A DNA stretch of 64,000 nt, from contig JAFKAC010000090.1 of the NCBI GenBank assembly GCA_025766275.1, positions 173,042-237,041 of the forward strand, written 5' to 3'. The notes beneath the pieces were generated by a model. It searched no databases. It had not been told where the DNA came from and worked only from the letters and a program-made list of their open reading frames with translations. Position 1 is the stretch's first letter; each line of letters begins with the position of its first letter. Both the position numbers and the translations under genes were made by a program. Positions 1 through 13,029 of the stretch are shown here, in pieces. This DNA comes from Lactarius indigo (lineage: Eukaryota; Basidiomycota; Agaricomycetes; Russulales; Russulaceae).

Positions 1-166
1 AGCGAGATATGTTTGTTCGTAGCCATCGAGATCAGAACTTACGACACAAAATCACAAAAATAGAAAGTAGAGGCGGGAGAATTGTTCGCTGAACGCTGCA
101 ACGACTGGCACAATAGCTACCATCTTAGCTATCCACGCTGGAGACGATATGTAAGGAAGTATTTAA
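1..166. other. 3' flank of tandem copy 1
   Basis: Downstream of the copy-1 stop codon. It shares short words (CAACGACTGGCAC, CACGCTGGAGAC) with the 3' flank of copy 3 near 15425-15475, showing that the duplicated unit included the downstream region. Confidence 0.45.
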
Positions 167-3100
167 CTACGCAGAGCTTTCGCCAACGACTGCAGCAGAA
201 AGTTTGTGGAGGAGCTGCTCTATGTTTCCAATGCGACTGGTGAGATCCTGGCTGAGATCATCGAAGCGAGATTGCATGTTATTGAGCCGGTCTTCCAGCG
301 AGATCAGACGCCACTCGGTTGAAGAGAGCTTTTCATCCTCCTTCACCGGCTCAAGACAGCGAATGAGATGGTGATCCTCGGTATGCTTCCCGAAGGTGCG
401 CATAAGCCCAGGCACGCCTTCTCTGTCGCACGCATCGCACAAGAATAAATTGTCTAAAAAACAGCATATCAGCACACGGGATGAGAAAATTAATCTTCGA
501 GATCGACCTTCACAATAGATGCAGTACCAGCACGGGAACGAGAGATGACCCTCGCACTTGCCACATGAGGGTGGGTCATTGTCCTCCGGCTGTGTCCCAT
601 CTTGCGAATTCTCGTTCCTCGAGCCTTGGGAAGTACCCTCATCGTCTTCGGCCTCGACCGTAGTATCGTCAGGAACGTCATCTGGCTGGCCATCATCTGG
701 CTCGGACGGAGTCTCTTCCAGGGTAGGCGCAGTAGTTGGCGGGTTCTCCTGATTTAGGCTGGCCACCTCTCCCTCATCCAATCCTCGGGAAGACTCGGCG
801 ATCTTCGCGCAGAGTACCTTCACGCGTTCGAACGCCCCAAGTGCCGCAGTATGGACACGACCAAGTTGGCGCTTCAGAATGGCAGGACGAACTTTTACGA
901 GCCTGTGACTCGGTTCATGTGGGACTTTAAGGTCTTGGCGATGGGTTATACGCGCAGTCATACACCCTTGAGAGCCGCAAAGGTCCAGAGGATTGAAAAT
1001 TTCCGTGTCCTTCTGTTCGCAATCAAGGCAGAACAGCCGAGTCCCGACAATGCTGCCTCGACAGCAATCGCACGTGTTCCTGTGGTCCGCGTCAGCACCG
1101 GAACAAGAACATGCCGAATCAGACACTTACACGTGCAGCGGCGTATATGCAAGCGAATGAGTGATCTTGGAGATCCAGAAGCAGGCATCGGCTGCTGTCA
1201 GCCGCTGTGCGGCAGTACTGAACGTTTCAGCCTCCTCATAGCTGACTGGCGTCCCGAGAAGAAAAAAGCATCGGCTAGCCAGAGAGATCACCGTCTCTCG
1301 ATCTTTCCGGCGTTGTGAAAAGTATGACCACGACCAACGTTCCCGACGTACGTCGTCGCGCACAGCTGCGATTGCGAACCCCCACAACGCGCGAGACTTG
1401 TTGTCCGAAAGTTCCTTGATACTAGGATATACTGTGAGATAGTGAGGTGGAATTCGTCGGAACTCCATCAGTCCGCTCGAGATCTCAGCATCCACAGAAA
1501 TGCCCCAGCCCCAGATGCCGGTCAAGGTATCACGTTCTGCATCGAACCGACCACTGAAGGAGATCGCAGGCCAAGATACATTTTCGAACGTCGTCATAAA
1601 CTTGATCTCCATGGCACCGTTTTCGCCATTGGACCAAGACCCAGTGATCGTGTGGCGCCCTCCAATAGACCAGGCGTTCGCCTTGAATTTACGCTCACCA
1701 TCGACGGGCTGGAGTACAAACGTCATCATTGAGAAATGACCGTTAATTTCTCGGGAACCGTCGTCTTGATAAAAGTAACCATGCCAGTGCCCTAAACTGA
1801 ACAACCCAAGATAAAAGAATCAGAATAAAGGAAACAGATGGATAAAAGTGGAAAGCATACATGTCCTTTAATGGCGGCTCAACTTCACCATACTCTGGGG
1901 TATCGACAGTCGAATGCCCGTCATAGACCCAGTCCTCAGAAGTCAGCTCGTCCTTATACCCATGTTTCAATATATCCCCCAGTTTTACATCTTGGTCTTC
2001 GTTTGAATCGTCGTATGGTATGACAGGTGGATCGAGGGTCCGAATATAGTTTGAAGACCATAGATCTTTCCCATTACGGATATACTTGAACTAGGATACT
2101 TCAGAGGTTAGACAGGCAAGGAAAACGAGATAGCCCACGATGCCGTAAGCGAAGTTTTGGAACTGCTTCTCGGGGTCAAGTTTTTGATGGGAAAATATGT
2201 CTGCGTGTGTCGACTGTGTGAGCAACAGAGACAGCCAGGAAATTTGAGGAAGATGTACTTGTGAGGTCATCCATGCGGTATCGGATAGCATCGTCCATAG
2301 TGTAGAAACTTCCTATACCCGACCCAAGCTCACGCGGGTCCAAAATCTTGGTTCGCATGGCTCGCATGATCTCGTAGTGACGTTTCATCACCAAGTAGAT
2401 CAGAGGAAAAATTGTCTGCAAAACACAGAGCGTAGTTAAGACGTGCGAATTATTGGATATGTTGCCTCGCACTGACCTTCTCAATACGGCCCACACCCGT
2501 GATGAGTGTGAGGGTATCTGTGCCGTCAATAATGTAGTCCACAGCTTTCAGATTGGTGCTCAGTCGAGCCTCTTCTGCTTCGAGATATGATCTGAATCTA
2601 TCCAAATTACTTGTGCCGGGTTCGGGCAGTAGCGGGGTCACAGCAGCGGTAAGTGTGTGAATGAACTTCCAACCGTACATGAAATATTCGTCGATAGACT
2701 CCCGATTGGGAGGGAGCACTTCAGCGCGAATTCCTTCCATCTTGGCCAATAACTCTTCTATCTTGTTGGCATAGTCAACGATGGACGCCTTATATCCTAC
2801 TCAATATTCAGCAAGGCACTCTGAAGACATGACGGGCGCAACCCACCAACTGCCCAGAAAGCTACCCAGTGGGGCAAGCTTCGACTTATGAGAAGACGTC
2901 CACTCAGTTTTAAAGCGAGACTAACCTCCAGTCGGCCGGCCGAGAACTAGTAAAGCGATTCATCTCCGTGATGGTAATGAACCCCGAAGCATCGTCATCA
3001 AAAGCCTCTAAAATAGGTTGCAGTCGCGTGACATCTATGAATTTGATTGCCCACGCATCCGGATCCTGAGAGTTGCAGATTGCAGTGGTATTCACGCCAC

Positions 3101-4973
3101 GAACGCCGTGAGTTTCTGAGGCAAGCTTCTCGAGATAATAATCTCGAAAAGTGAGCACAAAATGTCGGGCTTTGACATTCCCTCTCCAGCCCTGTGGGTA
3201 TGTCAATAGGGTCCAGAATGTCATAGTAACGTCATGGTGACTACCATTTCTTTCCAGATCTCATGGATTGACTGGAAACCATCGGATCATCATTTCGCAT
3301 TTTGTGAACAGATAACATACTAACGCGATCAAGAATCCTCTCATGGGGTCCACCTTTCACTACTTGGATCACGCGATCGCTCTCCCGTGTAACAACAAGT
3401 GTCAGCTCGTCGATGATTTGGCGCTTCTGCACTTCGAACTTGCGGAAGAACACGGTTCGATTCTTATCTGCAGCAGCGTCAGGATCTTCAAAAATGTCCT
3501 TCCTGAGATCATCTGCGTTCGTATTTGCGTCACTAGGCTTTGACCGATTCATGCGATGCCCTTCTGAACTGGGTGCGCTTGACGCCTTGCTCGCGGTCTG
3601 TTCCAGCGAAAGTAACACCTTGTCGTTGTTCCGAAGGGCCTTTACACCGCCTTTTGCAGCCACCAGCTCAGCGAGACTTTTCTGTTCGGGGCCGACCAAT
3701 TGTTGGAACATAGCCATCATAACGTCCATCCTGTGCAATAATTTTAGTGACTGAGAAAGAAATTTACGGACACTGACTTTTCGTCAAGTACCCTCGTCGT
3801 ATCGCCAATATTATTAAGCTTGAAGTTGGCCTTGTCCACACCCTGACTTGTGTGAACAGACAGCTCGAACTCGAATTCCTGCCGTCGCTTCGAGAAAAGC
3901 GTCACATAGCTGAGTAGTTTTTCGTCCCAGACCGGGCCTAGGAACACCTTCGCCAAAAGTTTCTTCTTTGCATACGTATCACACACATTAGAGCAGAGCT
4001 TGATGTCATCTACAGTTTTATCTATAAGGGACTTCAAGCGGTCTTCGATAGTTCTTCCATCAGGTGCGACGAACTTGTCATTTTGGACATCTTTGAGACT
4101 GTGAAGATATAAGCGGAGCACGATAGGTGAACGCCGGTACGCACAGGAGCAAAACACCCATCATGTCCTTCATCTCGACATAGAGCGCGATGATCTTCTT
4201 TTCATTGTCGCGACGCTTCAGCTCGAGTGTGTACACGGTTTTGAACGCCACGACAACAACTATCTCACCAGTCACCCAGCATGCGCACGTGGAAGGAAAT
4301 TAACGCACCGCCGATAAAAGGATGCAGGTCTGCCACTGCATCCAGAGCATTCATGAAAATAGGCATGCCCTCGAAAAAGTGGTCGATTCCTTCCTTAACA
4401 GCCTTGCCGAGATTAGTCTGTTCAACAGCGCCCTTGGCTGCTGTAATCAATGGTTGGAATGGTGCGACGTTGCTTTGTACAGCATCAACTACGTCATCTA
4501 TAGAAAGTATGAGCGTACGGGTCATAAAGCTAGGTCTCAGGCTTCAAGTTACCAACAACATTAAATGACCTAGTCATATCAAAGTCCCTGGGACCATCCT
4601 TCACCACGTCCCAGGCTTCGGCAAGTGAGTCTGGCACAGGACTTGTGGTCTTCAGCGCTTCCGGATGCGGCACCAGAGCTAAGTTAGGGTTGAAGGGATC
4701 GGGAGCAGTAGGAAGGGGCATCGGCATGGTGTGCTCGTGAACGCCGACCTCCGGCGCGGGGCTCTTAGAGCTAGTAGTCGATGGGAACGTGGGCATCAGG
4801 AAAGCGGAGGTGGAATGATTGGCGGTGGACGCCGTCTTCTTCCAAGAATGACGTGTGGTGTGCTGGGGTGAATCGTCAGAATGTCCAGAGTTCCTTCCTT
4901 TATCAGCAGAGCCGGCGGGTGCAAGGCTCGGCTGGCTGAACTTCCTGAACAAACGGGAGAAAGGCATGGGCAT
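167..4973 (-). CDS. Helical-module/EF-hand/ZZ-finger protein, tandem copy 1
   Basis: Multi-exon gene of about 14 exons, about 1,370 aa. The ATG chosen at 4973 opens MPMPFSRLFRKFSQ; a low-complexity linker of about 140 residues follows. Next comes a helical module (HFFEGMPIFMNALDAVADL, then AFKTVYTLELKRR) resembling N-terminal regions I recall on agaricomycete STAND/NLR-like proteins (inference). A canonical EF-hand loop, DDDASGFITITE, lies near residue 580. The C-terminus has a ZZ-like finger (CDCC, FCLDC, DLC, HEPSH), an acidic Glu/Asp linker, a second Cys-rich unit (CGKC, CWYC, CDAC, HHLIRC) and a coiled-coil-like tail. Introns fit GT..AG, for example 4504-4555 and the short ones near 3740-3780 and 3285-3325. 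The frame is open throughout, so it is probably functional. A role in Ca2+/Zn-dependent signalling or scaffolding is only a guess. Confidence 0.8.
3217..3851. repeat. Identical tract shared with 10282-10916
   Basis: Every base compared is the same as in copy 2 at offset +7065, across two introns and third codon positions. Flanking mismatches resume at 3216/10281 on one side and 3852/10917 on the other. See the gene-conversion finding. Confidence 0.85.
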
Positions 4974-7233
4974 AATATGAAAAGACACAACCTGGGATTG
5001 GAACTTCTGTTGAAGAAGGTGAACGCTCCCGCTGGTAAGTTGGTTTCCCGACACAAAGGAACGAGCGAGTTACATATTAGGATGAGGTAATCCGGCAACA
5101 CAAGATCTTGAGCGGCTGCTGGATGACACTTTGATGACAGCCCATCATCAGGAGAAGAACTGAGATCGCCCTGAGCCTCAAGGCAACCGCAGTCTGCCCT
5201 GGCGCCTAACAAAATCAAGACAACCCCAAGGACCACCATATTGCAACTCGCAAGTCATGACAACTCTACTGTCCGCATCACCGTAACCGAGAGTAAATTT
5301 AATCCACCCAGCACGTAATCACGGTGACGCACTGCATACAGCACCTTAGCTAGTTAACATATGAGATGTTCGAACACAAGCACCGAATCTATCAAACTCA
5401 CCTCTCCCACACGTGACGACCCCCGCGTGACCTTTACCTTGCTTCTTGCGCTTAATTGCCATTTATGGATGGCGGGTGCCAAGAAGTGTACGAAATGTAG
5501 AAAGACGCTTGAACTGGCACCATTCCCTCTGAGGGCTGGTAGCGAAACACACACCGCAATGTGCCAACATGTTTGACGCAGGAGTTATAGTTGGTAATAT
5601 GTACCATAGTTATATTGGTGACAAAGACACCAAGACCCAAGCCAAGACCAGCGGAAAGAGGTGTCGGACTCGGAATGGGTGTTTCACAAACAGCAGTGTC
5701 GGGTGAGCTGCTTTCGACATTTGGTATTATGAGGAGTGCTAGTCTGATCGGCGGGGCCGGCATAGCTAACGAATGTTACCTTCCTCCTCCCAAGGTGATG
5801 CAAAGTGGGTGTCAGGTCGGTTTCCCTCCCCCGCTCGAATAATTTTCCAGAGTCCCCAGAGGAAGGGCGGCCTGCTACATCGACAGGAGCGCAATGTGCA
5901 AGGCTCGGGCTGCTCTTGAACGAACTGAAGAAAGGAAGGGTTTAGTAGAACCCAGGTCCTGACTAGCAGTTGTTGGGAAGGCGCCTTCAAGATGTAGCAT
6001 TTCGGCACGCTCGACCCGGCCGACTCGAACCCCCACCAAAACAACACCGCCGCGATAATGCGCGGCTGCTCAAGCGCTCAAGGTCTACCATCTCCGTATC
6101 CATTTCCATTCAAACGTCGCAACGTCTCCTGTTTCATGCCTTCAAAGGCCCGTGCGTATTTGTATTTTCTTTATTCTACTTTACTCTTGTTTCCATTAAA
6201 AATGTAGCTACATTGTATTAAAGCGCGCTTGCATGTACTCGAATCATTATCCAGTTGTGTTCCTCCTCTTTCCCTGGTGTGCCCTTGAGACCCTCTCCAA
6301 AGCGAAGTATCTTCGCCTTTGTCCATCCTCGCTCGTGCTCTATCATCCCTCGACTTCGCGCTTCTCTCATCGCCAATTGAACCGGCCTTTCGGATCTTAT
6401 CACCTGACCGGCCCACTTAGCCGGATCACCCCTATCGCCCGACCTTTACACCACAAGACTCGGAGTTGGTTAAATATCACAGTTGGGAACTGGCAGCGAA
6501 GACCAGGACAAGAGGAGTGCGAGTGGTTGGGGACATCGTAGAAGGAGACTCATCGACGCGTACTTTTCAGGGCGAAGTAAGGAACGATTGTCACCCAAGA
6601 CGAGAGAGATTCAGGTACAGTAGAATCCTTCAAACTCGTACTTGTTGGGGGACTTCGCGGGGTACGGGTTTTGAGGGGCTGCAGGTTCTGAGAGAAACGC
6701 TACAGCCTGCACACGACTTTTGGGTGGATGGACCAGCCAGGGGCGAACGGGTTATCACAGCAAAGGTATGGGTTAGAGTTTTACCGAGTCCTTGTCGTTG
6801 CTCAGCCCTGCAAGTCGACTGTATTGTACTGTACCGCAGAACGACTGACTGTATTTCTATTTTTAAATGTTGCCCGGCCGATCTTCGGTTATTAGATTCA
6901 GCCTGTGGGCCGCACGGGAGCTTGCAGGGGAGAGAAAACTGGTCAAGCTTGGACAGACGCTACAGTACGGACGGTCCATGACGCCAGTCGTATGGCGATG
7001 GTTCCCAGCCAGAAGCAAACCTGTCACATTCAAATTGAAGTTTATATGTATGCACTACCCTTGTTGGAGAGGGTCTCATAAAAAATACAGCTGTGACGTT
7101 TTTCAGGGCAGATCAGGATACGAAAACACAGCACAGAGCAATGTAATAGAGAGAGTGGGGGTGGGAGGAGAACTGCTCAACGGCCTGCACTGAAACTACT
7201 GCACTGGCCAGAGATCAAATGAAATGAAAAAAA
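4974..7233. other. Spacer between tandem copies 1 and 2
   Basis: Holds the 5' leader of copy 1. About 90 bp next to the ATG are recognisably similar to the leaders of copies 2 and 3 (GGGATTGG..CTTNTGTTGAAG). The 3' flank of copy 2 is at the other end. The remaining open frames are short, overlap on both strands and show no family resemblance. I see no gene here. Confidence 0.5.
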
Positions 7234-10200
7234 TTAACTACGCAGTGTTTCCGAGGCAATTGCAAGCCTTTGAAGGAGTTGCTCCATATTTCCAATGCGA
7301 CCGGTGAGATCATCGAACCGAGATTGCATGCTATCGAGCCGGTCTTCCAACGAGATCAAACGCCGCTCCGTTGAAGAGGTATTATCGTCCTCCTCTGGTG
7401 CAAGGCAACGAATGAGATGGTGATCCTCAGTGTGCTTCCCGGAGCTTCGCATCAGCTCAGGGACGCCTTCCCCGTCGCACGAGTCGCATAGGAATAGATT
7501 GTCTTAAAATGTGAGATGATGCATCAGTAGCCGGGACGAGGAAACTGATCTTCCAGACTGACCTTCGCAATGGACGCAGTACCAACACGGGAATGAGAGA
7601 CGACCCTCGCACTTGCCACACGAGGGTGGGCCGTTGTCCTCCGGCTGTGTCTCGTCTTGCAAATTCTCGTCCTTCGGGCCTTGGGAAGTGCCTTCGTCGT
7701 CTTCGGCCTCGACCGTAGCACCGTCAGGAGCGTCATCCGGCTGGCCATCATCTGGTTCGGACGGTGTCTCTTCGGGGGTGGGCTCGACGCTCGACGAGTC
7801 CTCCTTATCTGGGCTGGTCTCGTCCCCCTCGTTTTTCTCCTCTAATTCCTGGGAAGCTTCGGCAATCTTTGCGCAGAGTGGCTGCACGCGTTCGAACGCC
7901 GCAAGTGCCGCAGTATAGGCACGTCCATATTGGCGCTGCAGAACGACGGTACGAACTTTTAAGAGTCTGTGACTCGGCTCGTGTGCGCCCTCAATGTCTT
8001 GACGACTGGTTACACGTGCAGCCATACACTCTTGTGCGCAGCAAAGGTCTACAGTTTGGAAAACTTCCGTGTCTTTGTGGTCACAATCAAGGCAGATAAG
8101 TCGGTCCCCGCCAATGCGGCCTCCACACCAATTACAGAATGCGTTCCTACAGTCTACGTGAGCAAGTGACCCAGAACGCGTGCTACGTTCAAGACTCACT
8201 GGTGCACACATGTATTGGCCCGTATGTAGTCGATCCTCGAACTATAAAAGCAAGCGTCCGCAGATGTCAGTCGCTGTACAGCCGCGCAGCACCGTTCGGT
8301 CTCTTCGTCGTCGAGCGGTTCCCCAAAGTAACAGTAGCGGATGACCAAGGAGAGCACCGCCTTCCGGTCGTCACGACGTTGGGCAAAATACGACCACGAC
8401 CAATTTTCACGACGTACGTCGTTGCACACAGCCGCGATTGCGAACCCCCACAACGCGCGGGGCTTGTTATCCGAAAGGTCCTTGATACTAGGGTATACCG
8501 TGAGATGGCGAGGTGAGATTCGTCGGAACTCCATCTGTCCGCCCGAGTTCTCAGTATCCGCAGAAAGGCCCCAGACACCAGTTAAGGCATCACGTTCTGC
8601 GTCGAACCGGCCACTGAAGAACATCGCAGACCAGGATATAGTGTGGAACGTCATCTTGAACTTGATCTCCGTGACATCGTTTTCGCCTTTGGACCAAGAC
8701 CCAGTGATTGTATAGCGTCCTCTGTTAGACCAGGCTTTTGCCTTGAATTCATGTTCCCCATCGGCGGGCTCAAGGACGAACGTCATCATTGAGTCAGTTC
8801 CGCTGGTTTCTCGGATACCGTCGTCCTCATAAAAGTAACCATGCCAGTACCCTAAACTGAGAAAAACAAAAAAAAAAAAACAGATAACAGAATCAGAAAA
8901 GAGGCAGATAGATAAAAGTGGAGATCATACATGTCCTTTAATGGGGGCTCAACATCGCCATAATTTGGAGTGTCGTCAATTGAGTGCCCATCGTAGACCC
9001 AGTTATCAAGAGCCAACTCGTCCTTGTATTCAAGTTTCAATATATCTTCTAGTTTGACGTTTTGGTCTTCGTTTGAGTCGTCGTATGGTGTAACTGGTGG
9101 ATCGAGAGTTTGGACATAGTCCGAACACCATAGATCTTTCTCGTCATGGAAATACTTGAACTACGGAAACTTCAGAAAGTAGACGGGTGGAAGAAATAGG
9201 GATAACGCACGATGCCGTAGGCGAAATTCTGGAATTGTTTTTCAGGGTCAAGTTTTTGTTGGGAAAATATGTCTGCGTGCGTTGATAAGGTAAGTGATAT
9301 AAGCCAATTACGGAAGTCGGGGAAGATGTACTCGAGAGATCGTTCATGCGATATCGGATTGCATCTTCGATGTAGAGGATACTTTCTACACCGGTCCAAA
9401 GCTCACGCGAGTCCAACACCTTGGTCCTCATGGCTCGCATGATCTCGTAGTGGCGCTTCATCAGCAAGTAGAGTATGGGAAAGACCGTCTGTAGAGCACA
9501 ATTAAACCGAGCGGGCTGGTGAATATGCTGTGTCACACTAACCTTCTCAATGCGGCCGACACCCGTAATGAGTGTGAATGTATCTGTGCCGTCAATAATG
9601 TAGTCCACAGCTTTCAGGTTGGCGCTTAGTCGAGCCTCCTCTGCTTCAAGATATAATTTGAATTTATCCGAAGTATTTGGGCCAGGTTCAGGTTGCAGCG
9701 AAGTCACAGCAGCGGTCAACGTGTGGATGGTGTCCCAACCGTAGGTGAAATAATCGTCGATGAACTCTCGATTGGGAGTGAGCACCTCGGCGCGAATGCC
9801 TTCCATTTTTGCACACAATTCCTCTATCTTTTCAGCATAGTCAATGATGGACGCCCTATATCCTGCTCGGTACTCAGCAAGGCACCTGATGACACGGCGA
9901 ACACAACTCACCAACTGCCCAGAAAGCTACCCAATGGGGTAAACTGAAATCCATGAGACAGAATAATTCTATCGACAAAGTGATACTGACCTCCACTCGA
10001 TCGGTCGGGAACTGGTAAAGCGATTCATCTCCGTGATAGTAATGAACCCCGAAGCATCGTCATCAAAAGCCTCTAAAATAGGTTGCAGTCGCATGACATC
10101 TATGAATTTGATTGCCCACGCATCTGGGTCCCGAGAGGTACTGAATGCAGAAGTGCTCATGCCGCGAACACCTTGGGCTTCTGAAGTGAGCTTCTCGAGA

Positions 10201-12045
10201 TAATAGTCCCGAAAAGCAAGCACAAAATGTCGGGCTTTGACATTCCCTCTCCAGCCCTGTGGGTGTGTCAATAGGGTCCAAAATGTCATAGTAACGTCAT
10301 GGTGACTACCATTTCTTTCCAGATCTCATGGATTGACTGGAAACCATCGGATCATCATTTCGCATTTTGTGAACAGATAACATACTAACGCGATCAAGAA
10401 TCCTCTCATGGGGTCCACCTTTCACTACTTGGATCACGCGATCGCTCTCCCGTGTAACAACAAGTGTCAGCTCGTCGATGATTTGGCGCTTCTGCACTTC
10501 GAACTTGCGGAAGAACACGGTTCGATTCTTATCTGCAGCAGCGTCAGGATCTTCAAAAATGTCCTTCCTGAGATCATCTGCGTTCGTATTTGCGTCACTA
10601 GGCTTTGACCGATTCATGCGATGCCCTTCTGAACTGGGTGCGCTTGACGCCTTGCTCGCGGTCTGTTCCAGCGAAAGTAACACCTTGTCGTTGTTCCGAA
10701 GGGCCTTTACACCGCCTTTTGCAGCCACCAGCTCAGCGAGACTTTTCTGTTCGGGGCCGACCAATTGTTGGAACATAGCCATCATAACGTCCATCCTGTG
10801 CAATAATTTTAGTGACTGAGAAAGAAATTTACGGACACTGACTTTTCGTCAAGTACCCTCGTCGTATCGCCAATATTATTAAGCTTGAAGTTGGCCTTGT
10901 CCACACCCTGACTTGTATGGACAGACAGCTCGAACTCGAATTCCTGCCGTCGCTTCGAGAAAAGCGTCACATAGCTGAGTAGTTTGTTGTCCCACACTGA
11001 GCTCAGGAACACCTTCGCCAAAAGTTTCTTCTTTGCATACGTATCACACACATTAGAGCAGAGCTTGATGTCGTCTGCAGTCCGATCTATAAGGGCCTTC
11101 AAGCGGTCTTCGATGGTTCTTCCATCAGGTGCGACAAGCTTGTCATTTTGGACATCTTTGAGGCTGCGAAGACGTGAGAATGGCGCAATAGGTGGGCGCT
11201 AGTACACACAGGAGCAAAACACCCATCATGTCCTTCATCTCGACATAGAGCGCGATGATCTTCTTTTCATTGTCGCGACGCTTCAGCTCGAGTGTGTACA
11301 CAGTCTTGAACGCCATGACAACAACTATCTCACCAGTCACCGATCACCCCGTGTGCACACGTGGAACGAAATCGACGCACCGCCAATGAAGGGATGCAAG
11401 TCCGCTACTGCATCCAGAGCATTCATGAAAATAGGCATGCCCTCGAAAAAGTGGTCAATTCCTTCTCTAACACCCTTGCCGAGGTCTGTCTGTCCAACAG
11501 CTTCTTTGGCTGCCGTAATCAATGGTTGGAATGGTGCGACGTTGCTTTGTACAGTGGCGAATGCGTCTCCTATAGAGGGAATCGGTGCGTTGATCGCCAA
11601 GTAAAGTTTCCGGCTTACCAACAGTGTTGAGCGTCCGACTCATGTCAGAATCCTTGGGACCATCCTTTACCACGTCCCAGACTTCGGCGAGCGTGTCTGA
11701 TACAGGACTTGCAGCTGGCATCGTTGCCGGGTGTGGAACCAGAGCTAAGTTGGTGATGAAGATATCAGGAACGGTGGGAAGGGGCACAGGCGTGGGCTGT
11801 TCAACCTCGGGCGCGGGGCTCTTATAACTAGGTGTCAGGGGGGGCGCGGTAACTGGAGGAGAGATAGAACGATTGGCGGTGGGCGCTGTCTTCTTCCTCC
11901 AGGAACGACGAATGGTGGGTATGGGGTCAGTTACCTGCTGCTGGGGTGAATCGTCAGAGTTATCAGAGTTCCTTCCTTCGTCAGCAGAGCCTGCGCGCGC
12001 AAGGCTCGGCTGGCTAGACTTCCTAAACAAACGGGAGAAAGGCAT
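7234..12045 (-). CDS. Helical-module/EF-hand/ZZ-finger protein, tandem copy 2
   Basis: Second tandem paralogue with the same exon order as the first. The first ATG of copy 1 (Met-Pro-Met-Pro) reads GTG here, so translation should begin at the second Met, 12045 (MPFSRLFRKSSQ). It retains the long Ser/Pro/Thr-rich N-terminal linker, the helical module, the EF-hand loop near 10060 (DDDASGFITITE), the conserved segment RPIEW and downstream exons, the globular block HWHGYF to LTVYPS, then ZZ finger 1 (CNWC, ICLDC, DLC, HEPSH) and unit 2 (CGKC, CWYC, HHLIRC). The stop is TAA at 7234-7236. The tract 10282-10916 is identical to copy 1. No frameshift was seen. Confidence 0.8.
10282..10916. repeat. Identical tract shared with 3217-3851
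   Basis: Partner of the identical tract in copy 1, 635 bp. The surrounding sequence differs by scattered substitutions every 10-20 bases. Confidence 0.85.
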
Positions 12046-12304
12046 GGGCACAATACTAACCTGAGATTGGACCTTTTGTTGAAGACGGCGAATGCCCCCG
12101 GTGTCAAGTTGGTTGCCCGATAAGCAAGTTGTTGGGGGTGAGACCCTCCGACGATTCTGAGAGGCAGCCCGAGATCTTAGGCCGTTGCTGACTGATAACC
12201 AATCGCCGGGAGAAGAACCAAGATCGCCCTGAGCCTCAAGGCAACCTGCCCGAGTCCCGTGCAAAACCTCAGCCGTGATGAAGTGATTGCCGCCCAAGTC
12301 CTAT

Positions 12305-12325
12305 ACCGGAGGTTCGACCTCCGGT
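12305..12325. repeat. Inverted repeat upstream of copy 2
   Basis: Arms ACCGGAGGT and ACCTCCGGT (9 bp, perfect) are separated by TCG, 260 bp upstream of the copy-2 ATG. It could be a dimeric zinc-cluster (CCG/CGG-type) regulator site or a chance hairpin. The equivalent was not seen upstream of copies 1 or 3. Confidence 0.35.
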
Positions 12326-13029
12326 GTCCCAGCGCTCCGTTCGAAGCCAGCATTGCATCGCCTTCTTACTAAATCCTCTGGTCATGATGCGACATTACAG
12401 ACTGTACTGTGATTCCGGAGCTGCAAGTGGTAACACCAAAAGGAAGGCTTGTAAAGAACGCGCCAGCCTCCAAGCAGTCGCCAGCACGCCAGCCTGAGCT
12501 TAGAGGTTTGGCCGGACCCGGATGTGATCGGCTCTCCGGGGTTCCTGGCTGTGGAGCCGACAGCTGACCCAGAGCCAGAAAATGCAGCTGAGCGCGGAGT
12601 AACCACCATGCCTGAACCATGCCTCATTGCATTAACTACAAAAAGGAAAATTATATTATTACAAGTTAAGAAGTATTTATAAGTCAATTATTTTGACCAC
12701 TCATTCTTGCAAGCATCCTTGCCATTCCCCTCAGCCGTTTTCATACCGATACTGTAGGCCCATCCGCGAAAATTTCAATAGTGAGTGGAGTTTCGGGGAC
12801 TCATATTTACCGCTTACTGAACAAAAAAAAATAGTCGAGATAGATCAAATATATATATGCTTTATCTTTTGTCGATTGGATCTCAGATAACAGGGTTATC
12901 ATTGACCCCGCTCACTCAGCTCGTTAGTAAATTTTCCGCATATAGGCCTATCGATAGCTGTAAATGACTGCAAAATTCTCGCACCAGTCCCGCCTTTGCA
13001 AATGACGGCAATGACCACAGATAATGTCA

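Noticed and set aside
4974..5239. Signal-peptide-like frame upstream of copy 1
   Set aside because: The hydrophobic start is not conserved in the other two copies, whereas the MPFSRLF-type start is.
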